64,000 bases of DNA, taken from positions 62,001 through 126,000 of the forward strand of contig CAVOWP010000030.1 of the NCBI GenBank assembly GCA_963700185.1, written 5' to 3'. The position numbers and the translations under genes were made by a program. Under the pieces are notes generated by a model. The model saw only the letters and a list, made by a program, of their open reading frames with translations. It searched no databases and had not been told where the DNA came from. The DNA comes from AP-15 sp963700185 (GTDB lineage Bacteria; Pseudomonadota; Alphaproteobacteria; ATCC43930; CGMCC-115725). Shown piece after piece: positions 15,498 through 24,254 of the stretch. The first letter of the stretch is position 1; the number at the start of each line of letters is the position of its first letter.

Positions 15498-16408
15498 AGC
15501 TGCACCTCCGCGGCTTTCAGCTTGCGCATCAGGATGATCACCAGCGGGATCAACAGCGGCAGCGCCGACATGACGACAGCCACGCCGAGTCGCGGGTTGG
15601 CCAAATCGAAGGCGTCGCGAATGCCGAGCGTCGCCAGCAGGTGCGTCGAGTTCGCCGGCCCGCCGCCGGTGATGAAAGTAATCGTGTTGAAATCGCCGAG
15701 CAAAAAGATCGTCGCCAGCAGGGTCAGCACCAGATAGAGGTTGGCGAGCAGCGGAAAAGTTACGAAAGTGAACCTGCGCAGACCCGTCGCGCCGTCCACT
15801 TTGGCCGCGTCATAGATCTCCTGCGGGATCGACATCCTGCCGGCGAGCAGGATCACGGTCCAGAACGGCATCCACTTCCAGACATGGGAGCAGACGGCCG
15901 AGCCGAGGGCGAGCCAGCGCGAATTGAGCCAGGACGGGCCGTCGACACCGAACAGGATATAGAGCGCGTTGTTGAGCAGGCCCCACTCGCCGTTCAACAT
16001 CCAGTGGATCGAGATGAAGCTGGGCAATGCCGGCACCGCCCAGGGCAGCACGAAGATCATCAGCAGCCCCTTGACCCACCAGCCCGGGCGCATGAAAAAG
16101 CCCGACAACATAAGCGCAAAGAACAGCTTCAGGTTCACCCCGAAAGCAACGAAGACCAGGGTGTTGACCACGGTCTGCTGATAGATCGGGTCGGAGAACA
16201 CCTCGCGATACAAGCTCGGCTCGCTGCCCATCCGCAGCCCGTAGAAGACGGGGTAGACCACGAACGCGAGAAACACCCCGATATAGGGCACGAGAAAAGC
16301 GAGCGCCCAGGTGAACTCCGAGCCTCGCAGGCCGCCCCGCCAATAACGCCAAAGCGATTGCCGCCGGGCTGCCGGACGGCCGAACTCGATAGCCGATACG
16401 GTGGTCAT
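15494..16408 (-). CDS. ABC sugar permease, MalF-like (pair 1)
   Basis: A 304-aa membrane protein with the N-terminal span FTWALAFLVPYIGVFLAFVV and the coupling loop YDAAKVDGATGLRRFTFVTFP followed by LLANLYLVL. It heterodimerises with the MalG-like protein encoded immediately downstream. The gene starts nine bases after the stop of the binding protein at 16418-17791, so binding protein, MalF and MalG form a compact transport cassette. Substrate probably a sugar or polyol, by family only. Confidence 0.9.
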   Translation of the reverse strand: MTTVSAIEFGRPAARRQSLWRYWRGGLRGSEFTWALAFLVPYIGVFLAFVVYPVFYGLRMGSEPSLYREVFSDPIYQQTVVNTLVFVAFGVNLKLFFALMLSGFFMRPGWWVKGLLMIFVLPWAVPALPSFISIHWMLNGEWGLLNNALYILFGVDGPSWLNSRWLALGSAVCSHVWKWMPFWTVILLAGRMSIPQEIYDAAKVDGATGLRRFTFVTFPLLANLYLVLTLLATIFLLGDFNTITFITGGGPANSTHLLATLGIRDAFDLANPRLGVAVVMSALPLLIPLVIILMRKLKAAEVQL

Positions 16409-16417
16409 GATCGCCTC

Positions 16418-17791
16418 TCAGCTCGATGCAATTGGATATTTAGCGAAGATCGTTTCGGCTCGCTTGAACGCCTTTTCAATCGCCTGTTCCGGCGTCATCC
16501 CGTTATTCATGACGTCGAGCATGGCAATGCTGAAGACATGTTCGGCGCTCACGTCGGCCATGGCCGGGTTGTAGGCTTCGTAGAGCGGCTCGGTCGGACG
16601 CATCAGCGTCTCCTCGGCGTAAGCCGTACGATGCGGATCCTCTTTGAACCAGAACGGGTCGCTCTTGGCGATCTCGGGGAGCGGCAGCGCCCACCGGCCG
16701 AGCCCGCCTTTGAGATATTCGTTCAGCACGTTGGGCTGGATCGCATATTTGAGAAATTCCTTGGCCACCGTAACGTTTTGCGCCCCTTTGGGGATCATGG
16801 CGCCGAAGATCGGCATCGGGCTCGGCACCTCCTTGCCGTCATTGCCGAGCGGCATGCCGCGGGTCACGATGTCGTCGTATTCTTCCTTTTTCTTGTAGAG
16901 CGCCACCTCGGTCGACAGCGACCCGTCGAAATCCATCACGATGAGCTTGGCGTGAAAGGCGTTGTTGTCGTCCGCATCGTTCCAGTTGACGACCCCCGGC
17001 GGCACATAGCCTTTCTTGAAGGGCGTGGTCAGTTTGGCGATCGCCTTGACCGCCGCCTCCTTCACCTGCGGATCCTCCGTATGCAATTTGCCATCCGGCG
17101 TGACGAGGTTCTTGCCGCCATAGGCCATCAGGAACCCCTGAAACGTGATGGCGGGATCGACCCCGTTGGCGGTCAGCTGATAGCCGTAAGCGTAAATGTT
17201 GCGCGTGCCCTGCGCCCGCAGTTTATCTTGCACCGGCATAAAGAAATCGAGAAAGGCATCCCAGGTATTGGGAATATCGGAGACCTTAAATCCGGCCTTC
17301 TCGACCAGGGACTGCCAGATATGGAAGGGAATTCCCGCTGCCTTCATCGGCACGCCGTAGAATGCGCGCTTCTTGGTTGTGTTGTTGTAGCTGTAGGTGG
17401 CGTGCAGCGCCGTATCGATGTATTGCGATTTCTGGGGCTCGACGATGTCGCTGACGTCGACGAGCTTGTCGGCCCACGCGTTCAGCGGCAGAAACGAGAA
17501 ATCGGCGTATTCCATGATGTCCGGGACGACGCCGCTGGTTATGGCCGAGACTTCCTTCTGGCGCAGCGGCGCGAACGGGATGATGCTGTCCTCGATTTTA
17601 TTGCCGCTCGCCTTCTGGTAATCGGCGACCAGCTTTTTGAAGGCGATATCCTCTTCCTGCGCGAAACCTTGGGTCCACCAGACCTCTGCGGTTGTCGCCG
17701 CCGCGTTGGCGATATGAGGCCGTGCCAGGGCACCGGCAGCGGCAAGCCCGAGAGAGCCGCGGAGCACCGAGCGCCTGGTAAAGATCGTCAT
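16418..17791 (-). CDS. ABC sugar-binding protein 1 of the tandem array
   Basis: A 457-aa extracytoplasmic solute-binding protein. The leader TRRSVLRGSLGLAAAGALA ends at about ANAAA and has a twin-arginine pattern. Conserved blocks are VWWTQGF, SGVVPDIMEYADF, NWNDADDNNAFHAK, MDFDGSLSTEVA and LNEYLKGGLGR. AAGGAAGG precedes the ATG. It is the most divergent of the seven minus-strand paralogues and closest to the binding-protein half of the chimera at 6474. Its own promoter lies at 17861-17889, so this cassette can be expressed apart from the rest. Confidence 0.9.
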   Translation of the reverse strand: MTIFTRRSVLRGSLGLAAAGALARPHIANAAATTAEVWWTQGFAQEEDIAFKKLVADYQKASGNKIEDSIIPFAPLRQKEVSAITSGVVPDIMEYADFSFLPLNAWADKLVDVSDIVEPQKSQYIDTALHATYSYNNTTKKRAFYGVPMKAAGIPFHIWQSLVEKAGFKVSDIPNTWDAFLDFFMPVQDKLRAQGTRNIYAYGYQLTANGVDPAITFQGFLMAYGGKNLVTPDGKLHTEDPQVKEAAVKAIAKLTTPFKKGYVPPGVVNWNDADDNNAFHAKLIVMDFDGSLSTEVALYKKKEEYDDIVTRGMPLGNDGKEVPSPMPIFGAMIPKGAQNVTVAKEFLKYAIQPNVLNEYLKGGLGRWALPLPEIAKSDPFWFKEDPHRTAYAEETLMRPTEPLYEAYNPAMADVSAEHVFSIAMLDVMNNGMTPEQAIEKAFKRAETIFAKYPIASS

Positions 17792-17860
17792 ACCCGCCTT
17801 CCTTCCCCGTTTCTCGCCGCGAATGCCAAGCGGACACGTTCTGGTTGTCGTCTCCAGGCC

Positions 17861-17889
17861 ACTATAGAACGCTGCCCAGGTATACTCAA
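17861..17889 (-). promoter_or_regulatory. promoter of binding protein 1
   Basis: TTGAGT, 17 bases, TATAGT on the minus strand, about 70 bp before the ATG. The same TTGAG-17-TATA arrangement with a shared GTTC before the -10 occurs before three other binding-protein genes. It starts four bases past the stop of the upstream permease. Confidence 0.65.
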
Positions 17890-17892
17890 ATG

Positions 17893-18861
17893 TTAATCGA
17901 TGCCGCCGCCCCGAACTCGCGATACCGTGATTGGTCCTCGATCCCGGGACGGCATCGTGCGGCCAGCCCGTTCTATCCCTTTGACGCCATCCAATGTCCC
18001 ACCCGCGGCGATGTAGCGGCGCAGCGCGAAAAAAATCGCAAGGGGTGGCAGCGCATAAAGGATGGCGGCGGCCATCATGGCGTTCCACGGCGCGTCGGTA
18101 TCCTCGAACAAGTGGGCCTGGGTCATCGCCACGGTCATGTTTCGGACCGAAGAGAGCAGCATGAACTGGTACAGGTAGTCGTTCCAGGCAAGCAAGAGGG
18201 CATAAATCGCGACCAACGCCAGCGCCGGCGCCATCAACGGCAGATAAATGCGCAAATACACCTGGACTGCCGAGGCGCCGTCGACGCGGGCTGAGTCATC
18301 CAGTTCGATCGGTATCAACCTGCCATAATGCAGCAGAACCAAGATGCTAAATGGGGTAGCGAACGTCACTTGCGCCGCGATAACCCCCCAGAAATTATTC
18401 GAGAGCCCGTAGGCGTGCATAATCCGATAGAACGGGAATACCAGGAAGGATGCCGGGATCGCGTAGGTGAGGAGCCCCACTTTGGCGAGCAGCTCGCCTT
18501 TGCCGAGGCGCATCCGGCCCACCGCGAAGCTCGCCATCGAGCCCAGCACGGTCAGGAACATCGTCAGCAGGCCGATGTAGAGGCTGTTGCCGAACTGGCG
18601 CCAGAAATGTTCGAGATACCGGTCGTCCTGCATCGCGACGACGCGGAAGCTGTCGAGCGATAATTCGGGCGGCCAGATATTGCCGCTGAACTCAGCTTCG
18701 CCTTCTTCGGGATCGAGCGCGATCAACAGCATATTGTAGACGGGCGCGAGCGACCAGATCAGCAGGATGACGCCGAGCACCACCGAGCCCACTTTGACGA
18801 GGACCCGCCGGAGCCGGTAGCGACGGCCCACCGAGCGGCCGGATGTCAGCGCGATGTTCAC
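17893..18861 (-). CDS. ABC sugar permease, MalG-like (pair 2)
   Basis: A 322-aa protein with six predicted spans and the coupling loop DDSARVDGASAVQVYLRIYLP. The start is a GTG overlapping the MalF-like stop by four bases. The C-terminus is some 18 residues longer than that of its paralogue and is rich in Arg and Gly. It pairs with the permease at 18858-19763 and is probably served by one or more of the binding proteins encoded upstream. Confidence 0.9.
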   Translation of the reverse strand: MNIALTSGRSVGRRYRLRRVLVKVGSVVLGVILLIWSLAPVYNMLLIALDPEEGEAEFSGNIWPPELSLDSFRVVAMQDDRYLEHFWRQFGNSLYIGLLTMFLTVLGSMASFAVGRMRLGKGELLAKVGLLTYAIPASFLVFPFYRIMHAYGLSNNFWGVIAAQVTFATPFSILVLLHYGRLIPIELDDSARVDGASAVQVYLRIYLPLMAPALALVAIYALLLAWNDYLYQFMLLSSVRNMTVAMTQAHLFEDTDAPWNAMMAAAILYALPPLAIFFALRRYIAAGGTLDGVKGIERAGRTMPSRDRGPITVSRVRGGGID

Positions 18862-19763
18862 AACTGCAAATCCCTCAACTGGAGCTTGCGCATCAGGACG
18901 ACGGCAAGAGGGATCAGCACGGGAAGCGCCGACATCGCCGCCGCGACGCCGAGCGCCGGCTTGGCACCGTCGAAGGCGTAACGGAAGCCGAGCGTCGTCA
19001 GCACGTCGGTGGACATCGCCGGCGCGCCACCCGACACAAAATACACCGTATTGAAGTCGCCGATCGTCCAGAGGGTCGAAAGCAGCGTGCAGACGAGATA
19101 GAGGTTCGCCAACAGCGGGAAGGTGACATGAATGAAACGGCGGGAGCCGGTCGCCCCGTCAACTTCGGCGGCATCGTATATGACCTGCGGGATCGCCAAT
19201 CTGGCCGCAAGGAAGATCACGGTCCAGAACGGCATCCATTTCCAGATATAGGCAATGATGTCGGATCCGAGCGCGAGGCGGCGGTCGTTGAACCAGATCG
19301 GCCCGTTGATGCCGAACAGCTCCGACAATACCCTGTCGACCAGGCCTAGCTCGCCGATCAGCATCCAGTGGATCGAGATGAAGGCTTGTACCGCCGCCAG
19401 CATCCAAGGCAACACATAGACGACCAGCAGAGCCTTGATCCACCAGCGGCGGCGCGCGAAGAAGCCGGACAGCAGCAGGGCCAGGAACATTTTCAGATTC
19501 ACTCCGAGCCCGACAAAGATCAGCGTGTTGACCAGCGTCGGCAGGTACCGGGGATCCGCCGCCAACTCTGCGTACCGCGAGGGTCTTCCGGCCATCCACA
19601 GCGCATAGCCGACCGGATAGACGGCGAAAGCGAAAAGCACCGCGAGGTAGGGTACGACAAAAGCAATAGCCCAGACGAAATCCGAGCCGTGCAGATGGCG
19701 GTGCGCGAGCAGCCGGCGGGACCGGTGGGCCGCCGCGAACCCCGCTCGAGGGACTGGCTGCGT
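18858..19763 (-). CDS. ABC sugar permease, MalF-like (pair 2), apparent ACG start
   Basis: MalF-like subunit with coupling loop YDAAEVDGATGSRRFIHVTFP and SDFVWAIAFVVPYLAVLFAF as the first span. The first ATG/GTG/TTG in frame is a GTG at 19640, which would cut into that span. Homology to the paralogue at 15494-16408 continues upstream to 19763, where ACG stands nine bases after a perfect AGGAGG (19773-19778) and 16 bases after the binding-protein stop. Starting there gives 301 aa, matching the paralogue's 304. Either ACG is used, or the ATG start has mutated and the protein is poorly made. Confidence 0.8.
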   Translation of the reverse strand, partial: TQPVPRAGFAAAHRSRRLLAHRHLHGSDFVWAIAFVVPYLAVLFAFAVYPVGYALWMAGRPSRYAELAADPRYLPTLVNTLIFVGLGVNLKMFLALLLSGFFARRRWWIKALLVVYVLPWMLAAVQAFISIHWMLIGELGLVDRVLSELFGINGPIWFNDRRLALGSDIIAYIWKWMPFWTVIFLAARLAIPQVIYDAAEVDGATGSRRFIHVTFPLLANLYLVCTLLSTLWTIGDFNTVYFVSGGAPAMSTDVLTTLGFRYAFDGAKPALGVAAAMSALPVLIPLAVVLMRKLQLRDLQL

Positions 19764-19779
19764 GCCGCCCCGCCTCCTC

Positions 19780-21162
19780 TCAGCCTTGCGCGATCTGATA
19801 TTTCGCGAAGATCTCCTCCACCCGCTTGAACGCCTTGTCTGCGGCCGCCTGCGGGGTCATTCCACCCGTCGTGATGTCGGCCCACCCCGTGGGCCAGACA
19901 TGCTCGTTCTGAACCCGGGCATAAGCCGGATTGAAGGTCCAGAAAGTCGATAGGGTCGGGCCGAGCAGACCCTGACGGACGTAAGGACCGCGATGCGGGT
20001 CCTTGGGGTCGAGCCACCACGGATCGTCTTTCACGATCGTCGGCATGCAGGGAATATTCCGGCCGAGCCCGGTTTTCAGATATTCGTTGAGGACCTGCGG
20101 CTGGATCAGATATTTAAGAAATTCCTTAGCCACATCGACGTTTTTTGCCCCCTTCGGGATCAACCCGCAAGCGGAAGGGGCCTGGCTCGGCACCGGCTTG
20201 CCGTCGTTGCTGAGCGGCAGGCCCATCGTGACGATGTCCCGATAATCCTGCTCGTTGTGGATGACGGCGACCTCGGTCGAGATCGTGCCGTCGAGATCCA
20301 TAACGATCTGCTTGGCGTGAAAGGCGTTGTTGTCGTCGGCGTCGTTCCAGTTGATCGCCCCCGGCGGCACAAAGCCTTCCCCGTAGGCGGTGGTCGGGTA
20401 GGTCAGCGTCTTGAGCACCGCCTCGCGCACCTTGGGATCGTCGAGGTGCAACTTGCCGTCCTTGGTGACGATATCCTGCCCGCCATGGGCGATCAGGAAA
20501 TAATCGAACAACGCATTGCAGTCGTTGCCCGTAGTGTTCATCTGGAAACCGAGCCCGTACACCTTGCGCTCGCCTTGGGCGCGCAATTTCTTCTGCACCT
20601 CCTTGAAGAAATCGTAGAAGGCATCCCAGGTTCTGGGCAGGTCTTCCATCGTGTAGCCGGCCTTCTCGACCAGCGGCCGCCAGATATGGTTCGGTCGCAC
20701 CGCGCATGTATAGGGCACGCCGTAAAAGCTGCGCCTCCTCTCGACGCTGTTATAGCAGTGGGCGGTAAGAAGCGCGGTTTCGTTGTACTGCGATTTCTGG
20801 GTCTCGATGACGTCGGTCACGTCGACCAGCTTGTCCTCCCAGGCATAGAGCGCAATGATCTCGGCCGGGTTGTTCTGGAACAGATCCGGGACGACGCCAC
20901 TCGTCATCGCCGAAACGATCTTCTGACGCTCCGGCGCATAGGGGATGATGCTGTAGTCGATCGTGTTGCCGCTCGCCTTCTCGAAGTCGGCGAAGATCTT
21001 CTTGATCGACACATCCTCTTCCGGGGCGAAGCCCTGGACCCACCACACCGTCGCGGTCCTCGCCGCCGCATTGGCGACATAGGGCCGTGCGAGCGCGCTG
21101 ACTGAAGCCAGCACCAACGAACTGCGAAGAACCGATCGCCTAGACGGATTCGTCCTGTCCAT
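19780..21162 (-). CDS. ABC sugar-binding protein 2 of the tandem array
   Basis: A 460-aa paralogue. The leader SRRSVLRSSLVLASVSALA is followed by VWWVQGFAPEED. It keeps SGVVPDLFQNNPAEIIALYA, PRTWDAFYDFFKEVQKKLRA, NWNDADDNNAFHAK, MDLDGTISTEVA and LNEYLKTGLGR. GGGAGGAG precedes the ATG. It lies directly upstream of permease pair 2 (16-bp gap), making it that pair's most likely dedicated partner. No TTGAG-17-TATA promoter is seen in the 90-bp gap before it. Confidence 0.9.
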   Translation of the reverse strand: MDRTNPSRRSVLRSSLVLASVSALARPYVANAAARTATVWWVQGFAPEEDVSIKKIFADFEKASGNTIDYSIIPYAPERQKIVSAMTSGVVPDLFQNNPAEIIALYAWEDKLVDVTDVIETQKSQYNETALLTAHCYNSVERRRSFYGVPYTCAVRPNHIWRPLVEKAGYTMEDLPRTWDAFYDFFKEVQKKLRAQGERKVYGLGFQMNTTGNDCNALFDYFLIAHGGQDIVTKDGKLHLDDPKVREAVLKTLTYPTTAYGEGFVPPGAINWNDADDNNAFHAKQIVMDLDGTISTEVAVIHNEQDYRDIVTMGLPLSNDGKPVPSQAPSACGLIPKGAKNVDVAKEFLKYLIQPQVLNEYLKTGLGRNIPCMPTIVKDDPWWLDPKDPHRGPYVRQGLLGPTLSTFWTFNPAYARVQNEHVWPTGWADITTGGMTPQAAADKAFKRVEEIFAKYQIAQG

Positions 21163-21252
21163 CTTCTCCTCCCGTTTTACAGCGACCGGTTTGCGGCCGC
21201 GTTCCTGTTGTCGTTCAGCTCCCGTCCGCCGGGTGCGTACAAAATGATCCGC

Positions 21253-22629
21253 TCAGCCCTGCGCGATCGGATATTTTGCGAAGATCTCCTCGACCCGCTT
21301 GAACGCCTTCTCAGCCGCCGCCTGCGGCGTCATTCCGCCGTGCATGATGTCGATCCAGGCCGTGCCCCAGGTATGCTCGTTCCGAACCTGGGCATAAGCC
21401 GGGTTGAAGGCCCAAAATTCCGGCACGGTCGGGCCGAGCAATCCCTGCTGAACGTAAGCTGCCACGTGCGGGTCTGCGGACCACCACGGGTCGCTTTTGA
21501 CGATCGACGGCATCGCCGGAATGCTGCGGCCGAGCCCCGTCTTCAGCCGCTCGTTCGCCACTTTCGGCTGGATCGAATATTTGAGGAAGTCCTTCGCGAC
21601 TGCGACATTCTTCGCGCCCTTGGGGATCAGAAGGCTGGGGTTGACAACTTGGCTCGGCACCGGCTTGCCGTCGTTGCTGAGCGGCAACCCCATCGTCAGG
21701 ATATCATCGTAGTCGCTCTTTTTCCCTTGCGACAATACCGCGACCTCGGTCGAAATCGTGCCGTCGAGGTCTATGACGATCTGCTTGGCGTGGAAGGCGT
21801 TGTTGTCGTCGGCGTCGTTCCAGTTCACCGCGCCCGGAGGCACGAACCCTTCCTTGTATGCGGTGGTCGGATAGGTCAGCGCCTTGATCGCCGCCTCGCG
21901 CACTTTCGGGTCGTCGAGATGCAGCTTGCCGTCTTTAGTGACGATGCCCTGGCCGCCATAGGCGATCAGAAAATAGTTGAACAGGTTATTGGGATCGTTG
22001 CCATTGGTTGTGACCTGGAAACCCAGGCCGTAGACGTTCCGCACCCCTTGCGCGCGCAATTTCTTTTGCACGTCCTTGAAGAAATCGTAATAGGCATCCC
22101 ACGTTTTCGGGATATCCTCGACCTTGTACCCGGCCTTCTCGACCAGCGGCCGCCAGACATGGTTGGGCAATCCCGCAGTGATGTCGGGTGCGCCGTAAAA
22201 ACTGCGCCTCTTCTCGACATTGTTGTAGCAGTACGCGTTGAGCAGCGCGGTCTCTGTGTATTCCTCCTTTTGCGTCTCGACGACGTCGGTCACGTCGACC
22301 AGCTTGTCGTCCCACGCCAGCAGCGCGATGACCTCGTCGGGGCTCTGGCGAAATAAATCGGGGACAACGCCGCTCGTCACCGCCGAGATGATTTTCTGGC
22401 GCAGCGGCGCAAAGGGTATGATGCTGAGCTCGATCGAATTGCCGCTCGCCTTCTCGTAATCCGCGACCGTTTTTTTGGCCGCGGCATCCTCTTCCGGGAC
22501 GAAGCCCTGCGTCCACCATATCTCCGCGGTCGTGGCGGCCGCGTTTGCGACATAGGGCCGCGCGAGGCTTCCCGCAGCCACCAAGCTCGCCGAGCCTCTG
22601 AGCACTGAGCGTCTTGTGAGTTGGCTCAT
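21253..22629 (-). CDS. ABC sugar-binding protein 3 of the tandem array
   Basis: A 458-aa paralogue. The ATG at 22629 is chosen over 22635 because AAGGAG lies six bases before the former and abuts the latter. Leader TRRSVLRGSASLVAAGSLA, then IWWTQGFVPEED. Distinguishing features are FRQSPDEVIALLAWDDK and a two-residue insertion in LSQGKKSDYDDI where paralogues have KEQDYKD-like text. The rest of the fold blocks are conserved. The gap to the upstream gene is 76 bp without a clear promoter. Confidence 0.9.
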   Translation of the reverse strand: MSQLTRRSVLRGSASLVAAGSLARPYVANAAATTAEIWWTQGFVPEEDAAAKKTVADYEKASGNSIELSIIPFAPLRQKIISAVTSGVVPDLFRQSPDEVIALLAWDDKLVDVTDVVETQKEEYTETALLNAYCYNNVEKRRSFYGAPDITAGLPNHVWRPLVEKAGYKVEDIPKTWDAYYDFFKDVQKKLRAQGVRNVYGLGFQVTTNGNDPNNLFNYFLIAYGGQGIVTKDGKLHLDDPKVREAAIKALTYPTTAYKEGFVPPGAVNWNDADDNNAFHAKQIVIDLDGTISTEVAVLSQGKKSDYDDILTMGLPLSNDGKPVPSQVVNPSLLIPKGAKNVAVAKDFLKYSIQPKVANERLKTGLGRSIPAMPSIVKSDPWWSADPHVAAYVQQGLLGPTVPEFWAFNPAYAQVRNEHTWGTAWIDIMHGGMTPQAAAEKAFKRVEEIFAKYPIAQG

Positions 22630-22705
22630 TCGCATCTCCTTCTCGGTTCGCGCCGACGACCTGTCGTTCGGATCGTTCCGCAGGCCGACGCGAAGTTAAA
22701 TCCCG

Positions 22706-24076
22706 TCAGCTCTGCTCGATCGGATATTTCGCGAAGATCTCCTCGATCCGCTTGAAGGCTTTGTCGGCGGCATCCTGCGGCTTTGCTCCGTTCTGCATGA
22801 TCTCGGCCCAAGCCGTCTGCCAAACGTGTTCGTTCTGGACATGGGCATAGGCGGGGTTGTAGGCCCAGAACACCGGCACGGTCGGGCGCAATAGGGCCTG
22901 CGTCGTGTAAGCCTTGCGGTGCGGGTCCGCCATCCACCACGGGTCCTTCTTGACGATCGACGGCATCGCCGGCACGCGGCGGCCGAGGCCCGTTTTCAGG
23001 TATTCGTTGCAGACTTCTGGCTGGATCAAATATTTGAGGAAGTCCTTAGCCGTCTCGACGTTCTTCGCGCCTTTCGGGATCAGCCCGCAGACGCTGAACG
23101 CCCAGCTCGGTACCGGCTTGCCCTCGTTGCCGTCGGCCAACCCCCAGGTCACGATATCGTCGTAATCCTGTTTGTTCGCGATGATCGCGACCTCGGTGGA
23201 GATCGAGCCGTCGAGGTCCATCACGATCGTTTTGGCGTGGAAGGCGTTGTTGTCGTCGGCGTCGTTCCAGTTGATCGCGCCGGGCGGCACAAAGCCCTCC
23301 TTGTAGGCGGTGGTCGGATAGGTCAGCACCTTGATAGCCGCCTCTCTGACCTGCGGGTCGTCGAGGTGCAGTTTGCCGTCCTTGCTGACGATGTTCTGGC
23401 CGCCATAGGCGATCAGCCACTGGTCGAAAAAGGCGTTCGGGTCGCCGCCATTAGTGGTGAGCTGGAAACCGAGGCCGTAGACGTTGCGCACCCGCGCCTC
23501 GCGCAACTTCTTCTGGACATCCTTGAAGAAATCGTAGAAGGCGTCCCAGGTCTTCGGGATGTCGTCGATCTTGTAACCCGCCTTCTCGACCAGCGGCCGC
23601 CAGATGTGGTTGGTGAACACGTCGATCGTATAAGGAACACCGTAGATGCTGCGCTTCTTCGCGACATTGTTGTAGCAGTTGACCAGCGCAAGCGCGGTGT
23701 CGGCGTATTCCTCGCGCTGCGTCTCGACGACGTCGCTGACATCGACGAGCTTGTCCTCCCAAGCGAACAACGCGGTGATCTCGGGCGGGTTGTTCGTGAA
23801 CAGGTCCGGGACGACGCCGCTGGTGACAGCTGAAACGATCTTCTGCCGCCCCGGCGCGTAGGGGATGATCGTCGCGTCGATCGTATTGCCGCTGGCCTTC
23901 TGGTAATCGGCGACGAGCTTGTTGAAGGCGATGTCCTCTTCATGGGCAAACCCCTGCACCCACCACACGGTCGCGGTCGTGCCCGCCGCGTTCGCAACAT
24001 ATGGCCGGGCCAGGGTGCCGGCGGCAGCGAGCCCCAGAGAGCCGCGAAGCACCGAGCGCCTGGTGAGGTTCGACAT
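22706..24076 (-). CDS. ABC sugar-binding protein 4 of the tandem array
   Basis: A 456-aa paralogue starting MSNLTRRSVLRGSLGLAAAG. An upstream in-frame extension to 24172 would include the promoter and is not used. It keeps VWWVQGFAHEED, NPPEITALFAWEDK, FFDQWLIAYGGQ and NWNDADDNNAFHAK. Its GLADGNEGKPVPSWAF differs from the GLPLSNDGKPVPS of neighbours, at a position likely to line the hinge or pocket. It has its own promoter at 24144-24172, embedded in a spacer duplicated before the next gene. Confidence 0.9.
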   Translation of the reverse strand: MSNLTRRSVLRGSLGLAAAGTLARPYVANAAGTTATVWWVQGFAHEEDIAFNKLVADYQKASGNTIDATIIPYAPGRQKIVSAVTSGVVPDLFTNNPPEITALFAWEDKLVDVSDVVETQREEYADTALALVNCYNNVAKKRSIYGVPYTIDVFTNHIWRPLVEKAGYKIDDIPKTWDAFYDFFKDVQKKLREARVRNVYGLGFQLTTNGGDPNAFFDQWLIAYGGQNIVSKDGKLHLDDPQVREAAIKVLTYPTTAYKEGFVPPGAINWNDADDNNAFHAKTIVMDLDGSISTEVAIIANKQDYDDIVTWGLADGNEGKPVPSWAFSVCGLIPKGAKNVETAKDFLKYLIQPEVCNEYLKTGLGRRVPAMPSIVKKDPWWMADPHRKAYTTQALLRPTVPVFWAYNPAYAHVQNEHVWQTAWAEIMQNGAKPQDAADKAFKRIEEIFAKYPIEQS

Positions 24077-24143
24077 GCTGGCTATCCTTCCCCGATCACG
24101 CCGCACATCCGGGCAGGCGTTCTGATCAAATTTTGACCAGTCC

Positions 24144-24172
24144 ACTATAGAACGGCGGCGGCCCGGCCTCAA
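24144..24172 (-). promoter_or_regulatory. promoter of binding protein 4
   Basis: TTGAGG, 17 bases, TATAGT on the minus strand, some 70 bp before the ATG. It shares CGTTC immediately before the -10 with the promoters of binding proteins 1 and 5. Confidence 0.65.
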
Positions 24173-24254
24173 ACGCTCTTCGCCGCCGCCCCGCGGAGTC
24201 AGGGTTGGAGATGCCCGAGCGCACTGTGGACTGACACGCGCGTGCTGATTGCGC

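Noticed and set aside
15641..17896. Very long open frame antisense to the permease and binding-protein genes, with similar antisense frames opposite every array member
   Set aside because: The frames mirror conserved coding DNA on the other strand, lack family features and ribosome-binding sites, and are explained by high GC and the shared codon pattern of the paralogues.
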